From: Thermodesulfobacterium sp.
GTDB lineage: Bacteria > Desulfobacterota > Thermodesulfobacteria > Thermodesulfobacteriales > Thermodesulfobacteriaceae
Direction of reading: 5' to 3'
DNA length: 6,605 nt
NCBI GenBank assembly: GCA_021163085.1
Contig: JAGGXL010000157.1
Coordinates: 1-6,605 of the forward strand
Notes under the pieces: model-generated
Database searches by the model: none
Seen by the model: the letters and a program-made list of their open reading frames with translations, nothing else
Told to the model about the DNA's origin: nothing
Translations under genes and position numbers: made by a program
Shown here: positions 1-6,117 of the stretch, piece after piece
Layout of the letters: every line of letters starts with the position of its first letter
Position numbering within the stretch: position 1 is the first letter of the stretch

Positions 1-255
1 AAAAAAAATCAAGGAAAAGGACTTCAAAAATTGGAAATTTTATTAGAAAACATAGGCAGAAATAAAATTGTTTTTACTGAACTTTCAATAACACCCAATA
101 AAGCAGAAATGAATGGTATAAGTTCTGATTTAAAAAATATAGCCAATTATTTAAAAAATCTGGAAAATCAGAAAGATATAATAAAAGAAATCTCATTAAG
201 AAAAACAGAAAAAAGGGAGGCATATATAGAATTTAAAGCAGGAGTATTGTTTTAA
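1..255 (+). CDS. pilN: PilN, type IV pilus assembly protein (C-terminal fragment)
   Basis: This is the last 84 codons of a gene that enters from the left edge: the frame is open from base 1 to the TAA at 253-255, so the TTG at 31 is not a real start. The visible part alternates amphipathic helix and strand (ITPNKAEMNGISSDLKNIANYLKNLE, split here as strand to about residue 39, then helix 41-54), which fits the small periplasmic alpha/beta domain of PilN, where a short helix follows a strand and the last strand closes the protein. PilN is a bitopic inner-membrane protein. Its cytoplasmic N-terminus binds PilM and its periplasmic domain pairs with PilO. The N-terminal PilM-binding motif and the membrane segment are outside the window. 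The name rests mainly on position directly before pilO-pilP-pilQ, because the fragment alone is weakly conserved. A GGAG at 241-244 inside its last codons could serve pilO. Confidence 0.8.
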   Translation, partial: KKNQGKGLQKLEILLENIGRNKIVFTELSITPNKAEMNGISSDLKNIANYLKNLENQKDIIKEISLRKTEKREAYIEFKAGVLF

Positions 256-258
256 AAT

Positions 259-864
259 ATGAAAGCTTTATTAGAAAAACTTCAAACTTGGGAAGAAACT
301 GCTACTAAAAGAGAAAAGTTTTTAATTGTTTTTATTTTTATATTGGTGCCTCTTTTTTTATTTTATCAATTTTACTATGTTCAGGCTAAAGAAAAAATAA
401 ACATTTTAAGAGAAGATGTTAAAAAATTGGACTTAGAGATTAAAAAATATGAAAACTTAGTAAAGAAAATAAAAGTTTTAAAAGTTCAGATGAAACAGAG
501 AAGAGAATTTTTAAACAGAGTAAAAAATATTCTTCCTTCTGGAAAAGAAATTCCCGATATTCTTAGACAAATTTCTGACCTTGCTAAGGAAAATAATTTG
601 GAGATAATCACTTTTGAACCAGGTGGAGAAAAACCTCAAGATTACTATAATATAATTCCTCTTAAAATGAAAATTAAAGGCAGATTTAGGAACATTGTTA
701 GTTTTTTAAATTCTATAGAAAGTCTTCCAAGATTGGTGGTGTTAAATGACATCAAATTCCAGGTTATAAATAATCAGCTAAGCGCTATAACTACCTTTTA
801 TACCTTTAAATATACGGGAGTTCCTTTGAAAAAGAAAAAAACTAAAAAAGGAAGAAAAAGATAA
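259..864 (+). CDS. pilO: PilO, type IV pilus inner-membrane alignment protein
   Basis: This 201-residue protein has the standard PilO layout. Residues 1-20 are a short charged cytoplasmic segment, about 21-40 are one hydrophobic membrane helix (FLIVFIFILVPLFLF), about 42-90 are a Lys/Glu-rich periplasmic coiled coil, and about 97-187 are an alpha/beta domain with the family-like pattern 'IPDILRQISDLAKENNLEI...F.P' followed by 'F..IVSFLNSIESLPRLVVL'. The length matches the usual size of about 200 residues. PilO dimerises with PilN and contacts PilP, helping align the pilus machine between the inner membrane and the secretin. The ATG lies 3 bases after the pilN stop, with a GGAG about 14 bases upstream, so translation is probably coupled. 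The last 11 residues (KKKKTKKGRKR) are an unusual, very basic tail predicted to be periplasmic. Its purine-rich codons also carry the ribosome binding site of pilP. Confidence 0.92.
   Translation: MKALLEKLQTWEETATKREKFLIVFIFILVPLFLFYQFYYVQAKEKINILREDVKKLDLEIKKYENLVKKIKVLKVQMKQRREFLNRVKNILPSGKEIPDILRQISDLAKENNLEIITFEPGGEKPQDYYNIIPLKMKIKGRFRNIVSFLNSIESLPRLVVLNDIKFQVINNQLSAITTFYTFKYTGVPLKKKKTKKGRKR
850..854 (+). promoter_or_regulatory. Ribosome binding site of pilP inside the pilO tail
   Basis: GGAAG lies 10 bases before the pilP ATG at 865, within a purine tract that encodes the basic tail of PilO. The pilO stop and pilP start abut as TAAATG, so ribosomes finishing pilO end on top of the next start. 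This supports the chosen PilP start and suggests translational coupling. Confidence 0.6.
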
Positions 865-1332
865 ATGAAGCATATTACAATAATAGTTTTATTAATATTA
901 TTAGGAGTCAGTGGTTGTTCACATAAAGAAGAAAATAAAAATAAAATAACAACTAAAGGTTTTACTAAAAAAGTCAAAAAAGAAGATATAGAACTTAAAA
1001 AATGGATAAAAATATTAGAAGAAAAATCTTATAAAATTAATATACAAAAACTTAAAAATCCATTTGTATCTCCTCAAATTTTAGAATCAATAATAGCAAG
1101 AAAAGGAAAAATACCTTTAGAATTAGTAGGTATTTTAGAAAAACACAGCGAAAGAATTGCCTTGCTCCAGGATAATACCAGAAAAGGTTATATAGTCAAA
1201 ACTGGCAACAGGATAGGTAATATTACGATATTGGAAATAGGTATAGATTATGTATTAATTGAAGAAGAGGAAATAAATATTTATGGAGAAAAAGAAAAGA
1301 ATAAAAGAATTTTATATCTTAAGAAGGAGTAA
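865..1332 (+). CDS. pilP: PilP, type IV pilus assembly lipoprotein
   Basis: This is a 155-residue lipoprotein. Residues 3-17 are a hydrophobic signal ending in the lipobox V15-S16-G17-C18, so Cys18 should be the lipidated first residue of the mature protein. A charged, probably disordered stretch (about 19-60) leads to the NPF motif at 65-67, typical of the PilP family. The C-terminal beta domain (about 85-153) shows the family pattern: 'LELVGILE', then 'ALLQDNTRKGYIVKTGNRIG' and a run of short strands ending in 'ILYLKK'. PilP is anchored to the inner membrane, where its flexible N-terminus binds the PilN/PilO dimer and its beta domain binds the N0 region of PilQ. It is slightly shorter than many PilP proteins of about 170-180 residues, mainly in the linker. 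The gene abuts pilO and is followed after 3 bases by pilQ. Confidence 0.9.
   Translation: MKHITIIVLLILLGVSGCSHKEENKNKITTKGFTKKVKKEDIELKKWIKILEEKSYKINIQKLKNPFVSPQILESIIARKGKIPLELVGILEKHSERIALLQDNTRKGYIVKTGNRIGNITILEIGIDYVLIEEEEINIYGEKEKNKRILYLKKE
1324..1329 (+). promoter_or_regulatory. Shine-Dalgarno of pilQ, adjoining the pilP stop
   Basis: AAGGAG lies 6 bases before the pilQ ATG at 1336. It is made of the last two codons of pilP (Lys-Glu) and directly precedes the pilP TAA at 1330-1332. It is the strongest ribosome binding site on the + strand of the window, and it settles the PilQ start. Confidence 0.85.
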
Positions 1333-1335
1333 CCC

Positions 1336-3294
1336 ATGAGGAAAATAAAAACAAGATTCTTAATAGTTGGTTTGTTATTTCTTTTATTCTTATTCAAATT
1401 TAATTGCTTTGCTGCAGAAAAAATTTATTTAGAGAATGTAATATTCTTACAAGATCCTGAAAACAGATTAATTTTTGAGTTTAATAACAAACCAAAGTAC
1501 GAAGTATCTAAAGACGAAAACAAACTAAAACTAACTTTCTATAATGTAGTTCCTAAAAGTTCTTCTTGGATGAGGAACTTACCTAAGGAGGTGTTTAGAG
1601 AAATTAATGTTTCTTATGAAAAAGACAAGCTATATTTAGAATTTAGTTTAACTAAACCTTTTTATTTTCAATTATCTCCTTTTGCTAACAAGATAATAGT
1701 AAATCTTCTATGGGAAAAGCCTGAAAAGCCAGTAAAAGTAGTTATAAAAAAAGATAAAATAGACTACTTAGAGAAAAAACCTTTATCCGAAATACAATCT
1801 TCATTGCCTGAAGGGACAAAATTCCCTGAATATGAAGTATATCTGGGGGATCACCGAATGAAAATGCCTTTAATCTCCAAAAATTATAAAGGTATCCCTG
1901 TTACCGTAGATTTTCAGGAAGCAGATATTCATGCAGTTTTGAGATTTTTAGCTGAGGTTGGAGGAATTAATATAATTGCAAGTGAACAGGTACAAGGACT
2001 TGTTACATTGAAAGCAAAGCAAGTCCCTTGGGATTTATTGCTGGATGTTGTTCTTGCAAATAAAGGCCTTGCTAAGATTACTATAGCCAATGTAATAAGA
2101 GTTGGAACTTTAGAGGAAATTAAAAAAGAAGCAGAGCTTTATAGAGATTACATGGTGGCTCTTGGTGAAAGCACAGAAGGAATAAGAAGAGAAATAGAAA
2201 ATCAAAGGGATATATTAAGGGCTATACAAGAAACTGAAGAGATGACCAATCGGCTTATAACTAAAACTTTCGAACTTAAATACATTAGAGCAAGCAAAGT
2301 GGTAGATTTAATGAAAAACCAGAGGATTTCAGAAAAACTTGCCGAAATTTTAAAAGATCCTAATAAGATTACTTTTGATCCTTTGACAAATATACTTATT
2401 GTAAAAGCTACACCAAAAGTACTTGAAGAAATAGAAAGGATTATAAAAAAGATAGATAAACCAAGGCCTCAGTTTTTAATAGAGGCAAGAATTGTAGAAA
2501 TAAGTGACACTTATATACATGAGCTTGGAGTAAAATGGGGAGGAGCCACTTGGAGAGCAACAGAGCATAGTATATGGGGGATATCTCCCAATCCATCTTC
2601 AACTACAGGAGACATTGGTTTTACCTATCCAGGGGGAGGCTTTACTTCTTCCAATGCAACCATTTCACTTCCAACACCTACTATTGTTGATTTAGGTGCT
2701 ACCGCTACTCAGAATACCAATCCAAGTACTTTAGGAATAGTTTTGGGTTATTTTGGTAAAAATGCTGCTTTATTAGATTTTCAACTTTCTGCTCTTGAAG
2801 AAAAAGGAGTTGGAAGAATTCTATCTAAACCAAAAATACTTACCTTAGATAGAGAAACAGCTACTATTCAACAGGGTTATAGAATTCCTTATTTAAGTTA
2901 TGCTGCTGAGATTACTCAAGCAACGGTAAATTTTGTAGATGCAGGATTAAAATTTGAAGTTACACCTTCTTTAACCCCTGAGGGAAAAATTCTTTTAGAT
3001 ATAATGATAGAAAGATCTTATCCAGACTGGTCTCATACTGTAGCAGGACAACCAACTATAATAACTAATAATATACAAACTTCAGCGCTTGTTGAAAACG
3101 GAGAAACTCTTGTTATAGGAGGGATCAAAATTACCGATATTACAGAAAGCTTGGGCAAGGTACCAGGCTTGGGGAATATTCCAGGAATTGGAGAAGCTTT
3201 CAAAAGAAAAGGCAAAAATCTTACAAATTCAGAACTTATGATTTTTATCACTCCTAAAATAGCATATATTCCTATTGCTGGACTTGATTATTAA
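1336..3294 (+). CDS. pilQ: PilQ, type IV pilus outer-membrane secretin
   Basis: This 652-residue secretin forms the outer-membrane ring through which the pilus passes. A signal peptide covers residues 1-26 (basic start, hydrophobic 8-20, likely cleavage after CFA). An AMIN domain at about 30-125 probably binds peptidoglycan, followed by a Pro/Lys linker at about 126-185. The secretin N0 (STN) domain spans about 188-257 ('VTVDFQEADIHAVLRFLAEV'). A long charged helical linker (about 259-306) leads to N1 at about 308-373 ('KTFELKYIRASKVVDLM', 'ITFDPLTNILIVKATPKVLEEIERII'). The beta-barrel secretin domain runs from about 378 to 643. It shows 'QFLIEARIVEIS' at its start, 'VGRILSKPKILTLDRETATI' at 492-511, 'NIQTSALVENGETLVIGG' at 579-596, and the terminal signature 'VPGLGNIPGIGEAFK' then 'ELMIFITPKI'. 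There is only one AMIN domain, whereas some PilQ have two or more. The lipoprotein pilP just upstream argues for pilus rather than type II secretion. Confidence 0.96.
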   Translation: MRKIKTRFLIVGLLFLLFLFKFNCFAAEKIYLENVIFLQDPENRLIFEFNNKPKYEVSKDENKLKLTFYNVVPKSSSWMRNLPKEVFREINVSYEKDKLYLEFSLTKPFYFQLSPFANKIIVNLLWEKPEKPVKVVIKKDKIDYLEKKPLSEIQSSLPEGTKFPEYEVYLGDHRMKMPLISKNYKGIPVTVDFQEADIHAVLRFLAEVGGINIIASEQVQGLVTLKAKQVPWDLLLDVVLANKGLAKITIANVIRVGTLEEIKKEAELYRDYMVALGESTEGIRREIENQRDILRAIQETEEMTNRLITKTFELKYIRASKVVDLMKNQRISEKLAEILKDPNKITFDPLTNILIVKATPKVLEEIERIIKKIDKPRPQFLIEARIVEISDTYIHELGVKWGGATWRATEHSIWGISPNPSSTTGDIGFTYPGGGFTSSNATISLPTPTIVDLGATATQNTNPSTLGIVLGYFGKNAALLDFQLSALEEKGVGRILSKPKILTLDRETATIQQGYRIPYLSYAAEITQATVNFVDAGLKFEVTPSLTPEGKILLDIMIERSYPDWSHTVAGQPTIITNNIQTSALVENGETLVIGGIKITDITESLGKVPGLGNIPGIGEAFKRKGKNLTNSELMIFITPKIAYIPIAGLDY

Positions 3295-3329
3295 TTTCAA
3301 GCTTATTATATCTTTTTAGAGTTTTTTCA

Positions 3330-4649
3330 ATGAAAATTTCAGAAGTTATTGTTATTGGTGGTGGGCTTGCAGGCTCTGAAGCTTCCTGGCAGATTGCTCA
3401 AAGAGGGATAAAGGTAAAACTTTATGAAATGCGTCCCTCTAAAATGACCCCTGCTCATAAAACAGATAAATTAGCAGAACTGGTTTGTTCCAATTCTCTT
3501 CGGTCAAAAGAATTTTCTAAAGCAGTGGGGTTACTAAAAAAAGAGTTGAAAATACTTGGGTCTTTAATAATGGAAGCAGCTATAAATTGCGAAATAGAAG
3601 GAGGAAATGCTCTTGTAGTTGATAGAGAGTGTTTTGCTAATTATATTACTCAAAAAATTTTACAACATCCTTTAATTGAAATCAGAAGAGAAGAAATTGC
3701 TGAAATTCCTGAAAATAAAATTACAATCATAGCAACTGGCCCTCTTACTTCAGAAAACTTGTCAGAAACTCTTGCAGAGCTTATGGAAGTGCCTTATTTA
3801 CACTTTTACGATGCTATTTCTCCCATCGTTTATGCTGATTCTATTAATTGGGAAAAGGTTTTCATTGCAGATAGATATAAAAAAGGAAAAGATAGTTATA
3901 TAAATTGCCCTTTAACAAAAGAAGAATATGAAAAATTTGTAGAAGAGCTACTCAAAGCTGAAAAAGTCCCTTTACACCCTTTTGAAGATCCGAAATATTT
4001 TGAGGGATGTTTACCTATTGAAGTTATGGCAGAAAGGGGTAAAGAAACTTTGCGTTATGGTCCTATGAAACCAACAGGTCTTATAGATCCAAGGACAGGC
4101 AAAGAACCTTATGCAGTTGTTCAGCTACGTCCAGAAAACAAAGAAAAAACACTTTATAACATGGTTGGATTTCAAACCAAACTAAAATATAGCGAACAAA
4201 TAAGAATTTTTAGAATGATTCCAGGATTAGAAAAAGCGGAATTTGCACGTTTAGGATCAATTCATAGAAATACCTTTGTTAATGCCCCTCTGGTTTTAAA
4301 ACCTACTCTCCAACTCAAAAAATTTTCCAATATTTTTCTTGCAGGACAAATTACAGGAGTTGAAGGATATGTAGAATCCACAGCTATGGGTCTTATAGCA
4401 GGTGTTAATGCAGCACGACTGATAAAAGGGAAGTCTCTTGTAGTTCCTCCTAAGGAAACTGCTATTGGTGCCTTAATCAACTATCTCCAAACTGCAGACC
4501 CTAAACATTTTCAGCCCATGAATATAAACTGGGGGCTATTTCCACAACTCGAAAAAAAAGTTCCCAAAAAAATAAAATACATCAAATTGGCAGAAAGAGC
4601 TTTAAAAGTTTTAAAAAGCTGGATTAAAGAAAATTTAATTATTGAGTAA
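3330..4649 (+). CDS. trmFO: TrmFO, FAD/folate-dependent tRNA (uracil-54-C5)-methyltransferase
   Basis: This enzyme makes 5-methyluridine at position 54 of the tRNA T-loop, taking the carbon from 5,10-methylenetetrahydrofolate and reducing it with FADH2. The 439-residue protein is full length for the family. It opens with the FAD-binding fold 'VIGGGLAGSEA' (8-18) and 'LYEMRPSKMTPAHKT', followed by 'LAELVCSNSLRS' with Cys53. The second conserved cysteine is Cys227 in 'FEGCLPIEVMAERG'. These match the two functional cysteines known in Bacillus TrmFO (Cys53/Cys226). The C-terminal FAD motif 'FLAGQITGVEGYVESTAMGLIAG' (336-358) is intact. The ATG is right at the start of the FAD strand, as in relatives. 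Its ribosome binding site is poor (AGAG at 3318-3321, 8 bases upstream). It follows pilQ by 35 bases, so co-transcription is possible. Its last 11 bases overlap the end of yajC on the other strand. Low-GC A8 and A7 runs (4552-4559, 4566-4572) occur near the 3' end. Confidence 0.96.
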   Translation: MKISEVIVIGGGLAGSEASWQIAQRGIKVKLYEMRPSKMTPAHKTDKLAELVCSNSLRSKEFSKAVGLLKKELKILGSLIMEAAINCEIEGGNALVVDRECFANYITQKILQHPLIEIRREEIAEIPENKITIIATGPLTSENLSETLAELMEVPYLHFYDAISPIVYADSINWEKVFIADRYKKGKDSYINCPLTKEEYEKFVEELLKAEKVPLHPFEDPKYFEGCLPIEVMAERGKETLRYGPMKPTGLIDPRTGKEPYAVVQLRPENKEKTLYNMVGFQTKLKYSEQIRIFRMIPGLEKAEFARLGSIHRNTFVNAPLVLKPTLQLKKFSNIFLAGQITGVEGYVESTAMGLIAGVNAARLIKGKSLVVPPKETAIGALINYLQTADPKHFQPMNINWGLFPQLEKKVPKKIKYIKLAERALKVLKSWIKENLIIE

Positions 4650-4986
4650 AAGGTCCACTTATATAACCTTTAATCACAGGTATATTCAAATTTTTATTCA
4701 CCTCTAACCATACTATATTATCCTCAATTTTAACGATCTTCCCTACTACCCCTCCTGCAGTATAAACTTTCTGACCAGTTCTCAATTCAGAAAGAAATTT
4801 TTGATGTTCTTTCATTTTTTTCTGTTGAGGTCTAATTAAAAGAAGGTAAAAAATGACAAAAATCAATATCAAAGGCAATAAAGTAAAAAGGAAACCAATA
4901 AATCCTCCTCCTTGAGGAGCTTGTCTTTGTTGAGAAGGTGTTCCCATAGCAAAAGCAGAAGTTACTAAGAAATTAAACCAATCCAT
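4639..4986 (-). CDS. yajC: YajC, Sec preprotein translocase accessory subunit
   Basis: This 115-residue single-pass inner-membrane protein is homologous to the YajC that associates with SecD-SecF at the SecYEG channel. After a short N-terminus with a Gln/Gly-rich stretch (17-28) there is one membrane helix (about 29-51, 'FIGFLFTLLPLILIFVIFYLLL'-like, one residue class throughout), immediately followed by the family signature 'IRPQQKKMKEHQKF' (51-64). The small beta domain 'LRTGQKVYTAGGVVGKIVKI' and 'NIVWLEV' follows. The ATG at 4986 has an excellent Shine-Dalgarno. An internal ATG at codon 14 has none that I can see, so the longer form is preferred, and similar 'AxAMG' N-termini are common in YajC of related bacteria. 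It is the last gene of the tgt operon. secD and secF, often next in line, are not here: the neighbour is the convergent trmFO, overlapped by 11 bases. Confidence 0.93.
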   Translation of the reverse strand: MDWFNFLVTSAFAMGTPSQQRQAPQGGGFIGFLFTLLPLILIFVIFYLLLIRPQQKKMKEHQKFLSELRTGQKVYTAGGVVGKIVKIEDNIVWLEVNKNLNIPVIKGYISGPFTQ

Positions 4987-4990
4987 AAAA

Positions 4991-4997
4991 CCCTCCT
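4991..4997 (-). promoter_or_regulatory. Strong Shine-Dalgarno of yajC overlapping the tgt stop
   Basis: On the minus strand the sequence reads TAGGAGGG then four T and ATG. The tgt stop codon TAG (4996-4998) shares its last two bases with a near-perfect AGGAGGG. The spacing to the yajC start is 4-5 bases. This is the best ribosome binding site in the window and implies that yajC is translated efficiently and coupled to tgt. Confidence 0.88.
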
Positions 4998-6117
4998 AAT
5001 TTGAATTTAAATAAATTTGAGCTATTTTCTCTCTCAAATCTTCTAAAGTCTCGGTTTTAATAGCATTTTTAATATGTTCCATTAGTTTAGCATAATAAGA
5101 TAAATTGTGAAGAGTTAAAAGAAAATAAACTAGAAGTTCCTTAGCATGAAAAAGATGTCTTAAATAACCACGAGAATAGTTTCTGCAGGTATAGCAATCG
5201 CATTCAGGATCAAGCGGTGAGGTATCATATTTAAAAGAAAAATTTTTGATAGAAAGAGTACCCATTGAAGTAAAAACAGTTCCTCTTCTTGCATTTCTTG
5301 TAGGTAAAACACAGTCAAACATGTCTACTCCCCTCATAACTGCATCTATTATATCTAAAGGAGTTCCTATTCCCATCACATATCTCGGTTTGTTATAAGG
5401 TATATATTCTACACTTATTTCTATCATCTGATTTCTTATTTCCAAGGGTTCTCCTACTGAAAGACCACCTATAGCATATCCTTCAAATTCTAAAGAAGTA
5501 ATAAATTTGGTACTGTTTTTTCTTAAATCTCTATACATTCCGCCCTGAATTATTCCAAAAACTGCCTGTTTATCATTTTTGTGCCTCTGCCAGTATTCTA
5601 AGGATTCAACAGCCCATCTGTGGGTAAGATTTGTTAGTGTTTCAGTTTCTTCATAAGAGGAAGGGTAGGGAATGCATGTATCAAGAACCATCATAATATC
5701 TGAACCAAGCTTTTTCTGCACCTCCATAGTAGTTACAGGAGTAAAAAAATGTTCAGACCCATCTATATGAGATTTAAATAATATTCCTTCTTCAGTAATT
5801 TTTCTAAATTGAGAAAGACTATAAACTTGAAAACCTCCGCTATCTGTAAGTATGAGGTTTTTCCAGTTCATAAATTTATGAATTCCTCCAAGTGTATAAA
5901 CCACATCTACTCCCGGTCTTAAATAAAGGTGATAAGTATTGGAAAGAATTATGCTGTAACCTAAGGAAGACACAATTTCAGGTGGCATAGTTTTGATTGT
6001 TCCCTGAGTTCCAACAGGCATAAAAACAGGAGTTTCAATAACACCTCTATGAGTGATAATTTTTCCTATTCGGGCTGAATTTTTCTTACTCTGATAAAAA
6101 ATTTGAAACTTAAACAT
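4996..6117 (-). CDS. tgt: Tgt, queuine/preQ1 tRNA-ribosyltransferase
   Basis: This enzyme swaps guanine 34 for preQ1 in tRNAs with GUN anticodons, the entry step of queuosine into tRNA. With the ATG at 6117 it has 373 residues, normal for bacterial Tgt. Landmarks in this numbering are 'TPVFMPVGTQGTIK' near the start and Asp92 in 'TDSGGFQVYSL' (general base region). Then come Asp146 in DTC, Gln191 in 'GIIQGGMY', and 'GGLSVGEP' at 217-224. The nucleophile Asp268 lies in 'DMFDCVLPTRNARRG', and the zinc ligands are Cys306, Cys308, Cys311 and His337. The open frame extends nine codons further, to a TTG at 6144, but relatives start near 'MFKFQIF' and the ATG gives an 8-base overlap (ATGTTTAA) with the upstream aminotransferase stop. 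No clear Shine-Dalgarno precedes either start, so translation is probably coupled. The usual Glu of the D-E-C motif is Thr147 here. Confidence 0.95.
   Translation of the reverse strand: MFKFQIFYQSKKNSARIGKIITHRGVIETPVFMPVGTQGTIKTMPPEIVSSLGYSIILSNTYHLYLRPGVDVVYTLGGIHKFMNWKNLILTDSGGFQVYSLSQFRKITEEGILFKSHIDGSEHFFTPVTTMEVQKKLGSDIMMVLDTCIPYPSSYEETETLTNLTHRWAVESLEYWQRHKNDKQAVFGIIQGGMYRDLRKNSTKFITSLEFEGYAIGGLSVGEPLEIRNQMIEISVEYIPYNKPRYVMGIGTPLDIIDAVMRGVDMFDCVLPTRNARRGTVFTSMGTLSIKNFSFKYDTSPLDPECDCYTCRNYSRGYLRHLFHAKELLVYFLLTLHNLSYYAKLMEHIKNAIKTETLEDLREKIAQIYLNSN

Noticed and set aside
31..255. A complete 74-residue small protein starting at TTG 31
   Set aside because: The frame is open to base 1 without a stop and its product continues into a PilN-like C-terminus directly before pilO. 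It is an edge-truncated pilN, not a separate gene.
3145..3201. Perfect 8-base inverted repeat GAAAGCTT / AAGCTTTC
   Set aside because: The arms are 41 bases apart inside the codons for the conserved secretin signature. A short AT-rich repeat at this spacing is expected by chance.
3033..3251. 72-codon minus-strand open frame inside pilQ
   Set aside because: It lies wholly opposite the conserved secretin signature, has no ribosome binding site I can see, and its Pro/Ile/Ser-rich product resembles no protein family. It is a shadow of the coding strand.
1336..3294. Type II secretion secretin (GspD) instead of PilQ
   Set aside because: The AMIN domain, a single N0-N1 arrangement without N2/N3 repeats, and the upstream PilO and PilP lipoprotein all fit the pilus system.
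4262..4480. 72-codon minus-strand open frame inside trmFO
   Set aside because: It lies opposite the conserved FAD-binding C-terminus of TrmFO and has no supporting start signal or recognisable product.
4552..4572. A8 and A7 runs that read as T runs on the minus strand, a possible yajC terminator tail
   Set aside because: No hairpin precedes either T run on the minus strand. The runs are explained by Lys codons in trmFO.
4649..4671. Possible terminator hairpin after trmFO (AAAGGT / ACCTTT, 11-base loop)
   Set aside because: The stem has only six pairs, two of them G-C, and is not followed by a T run. It also lies within the yajC coding sequence.
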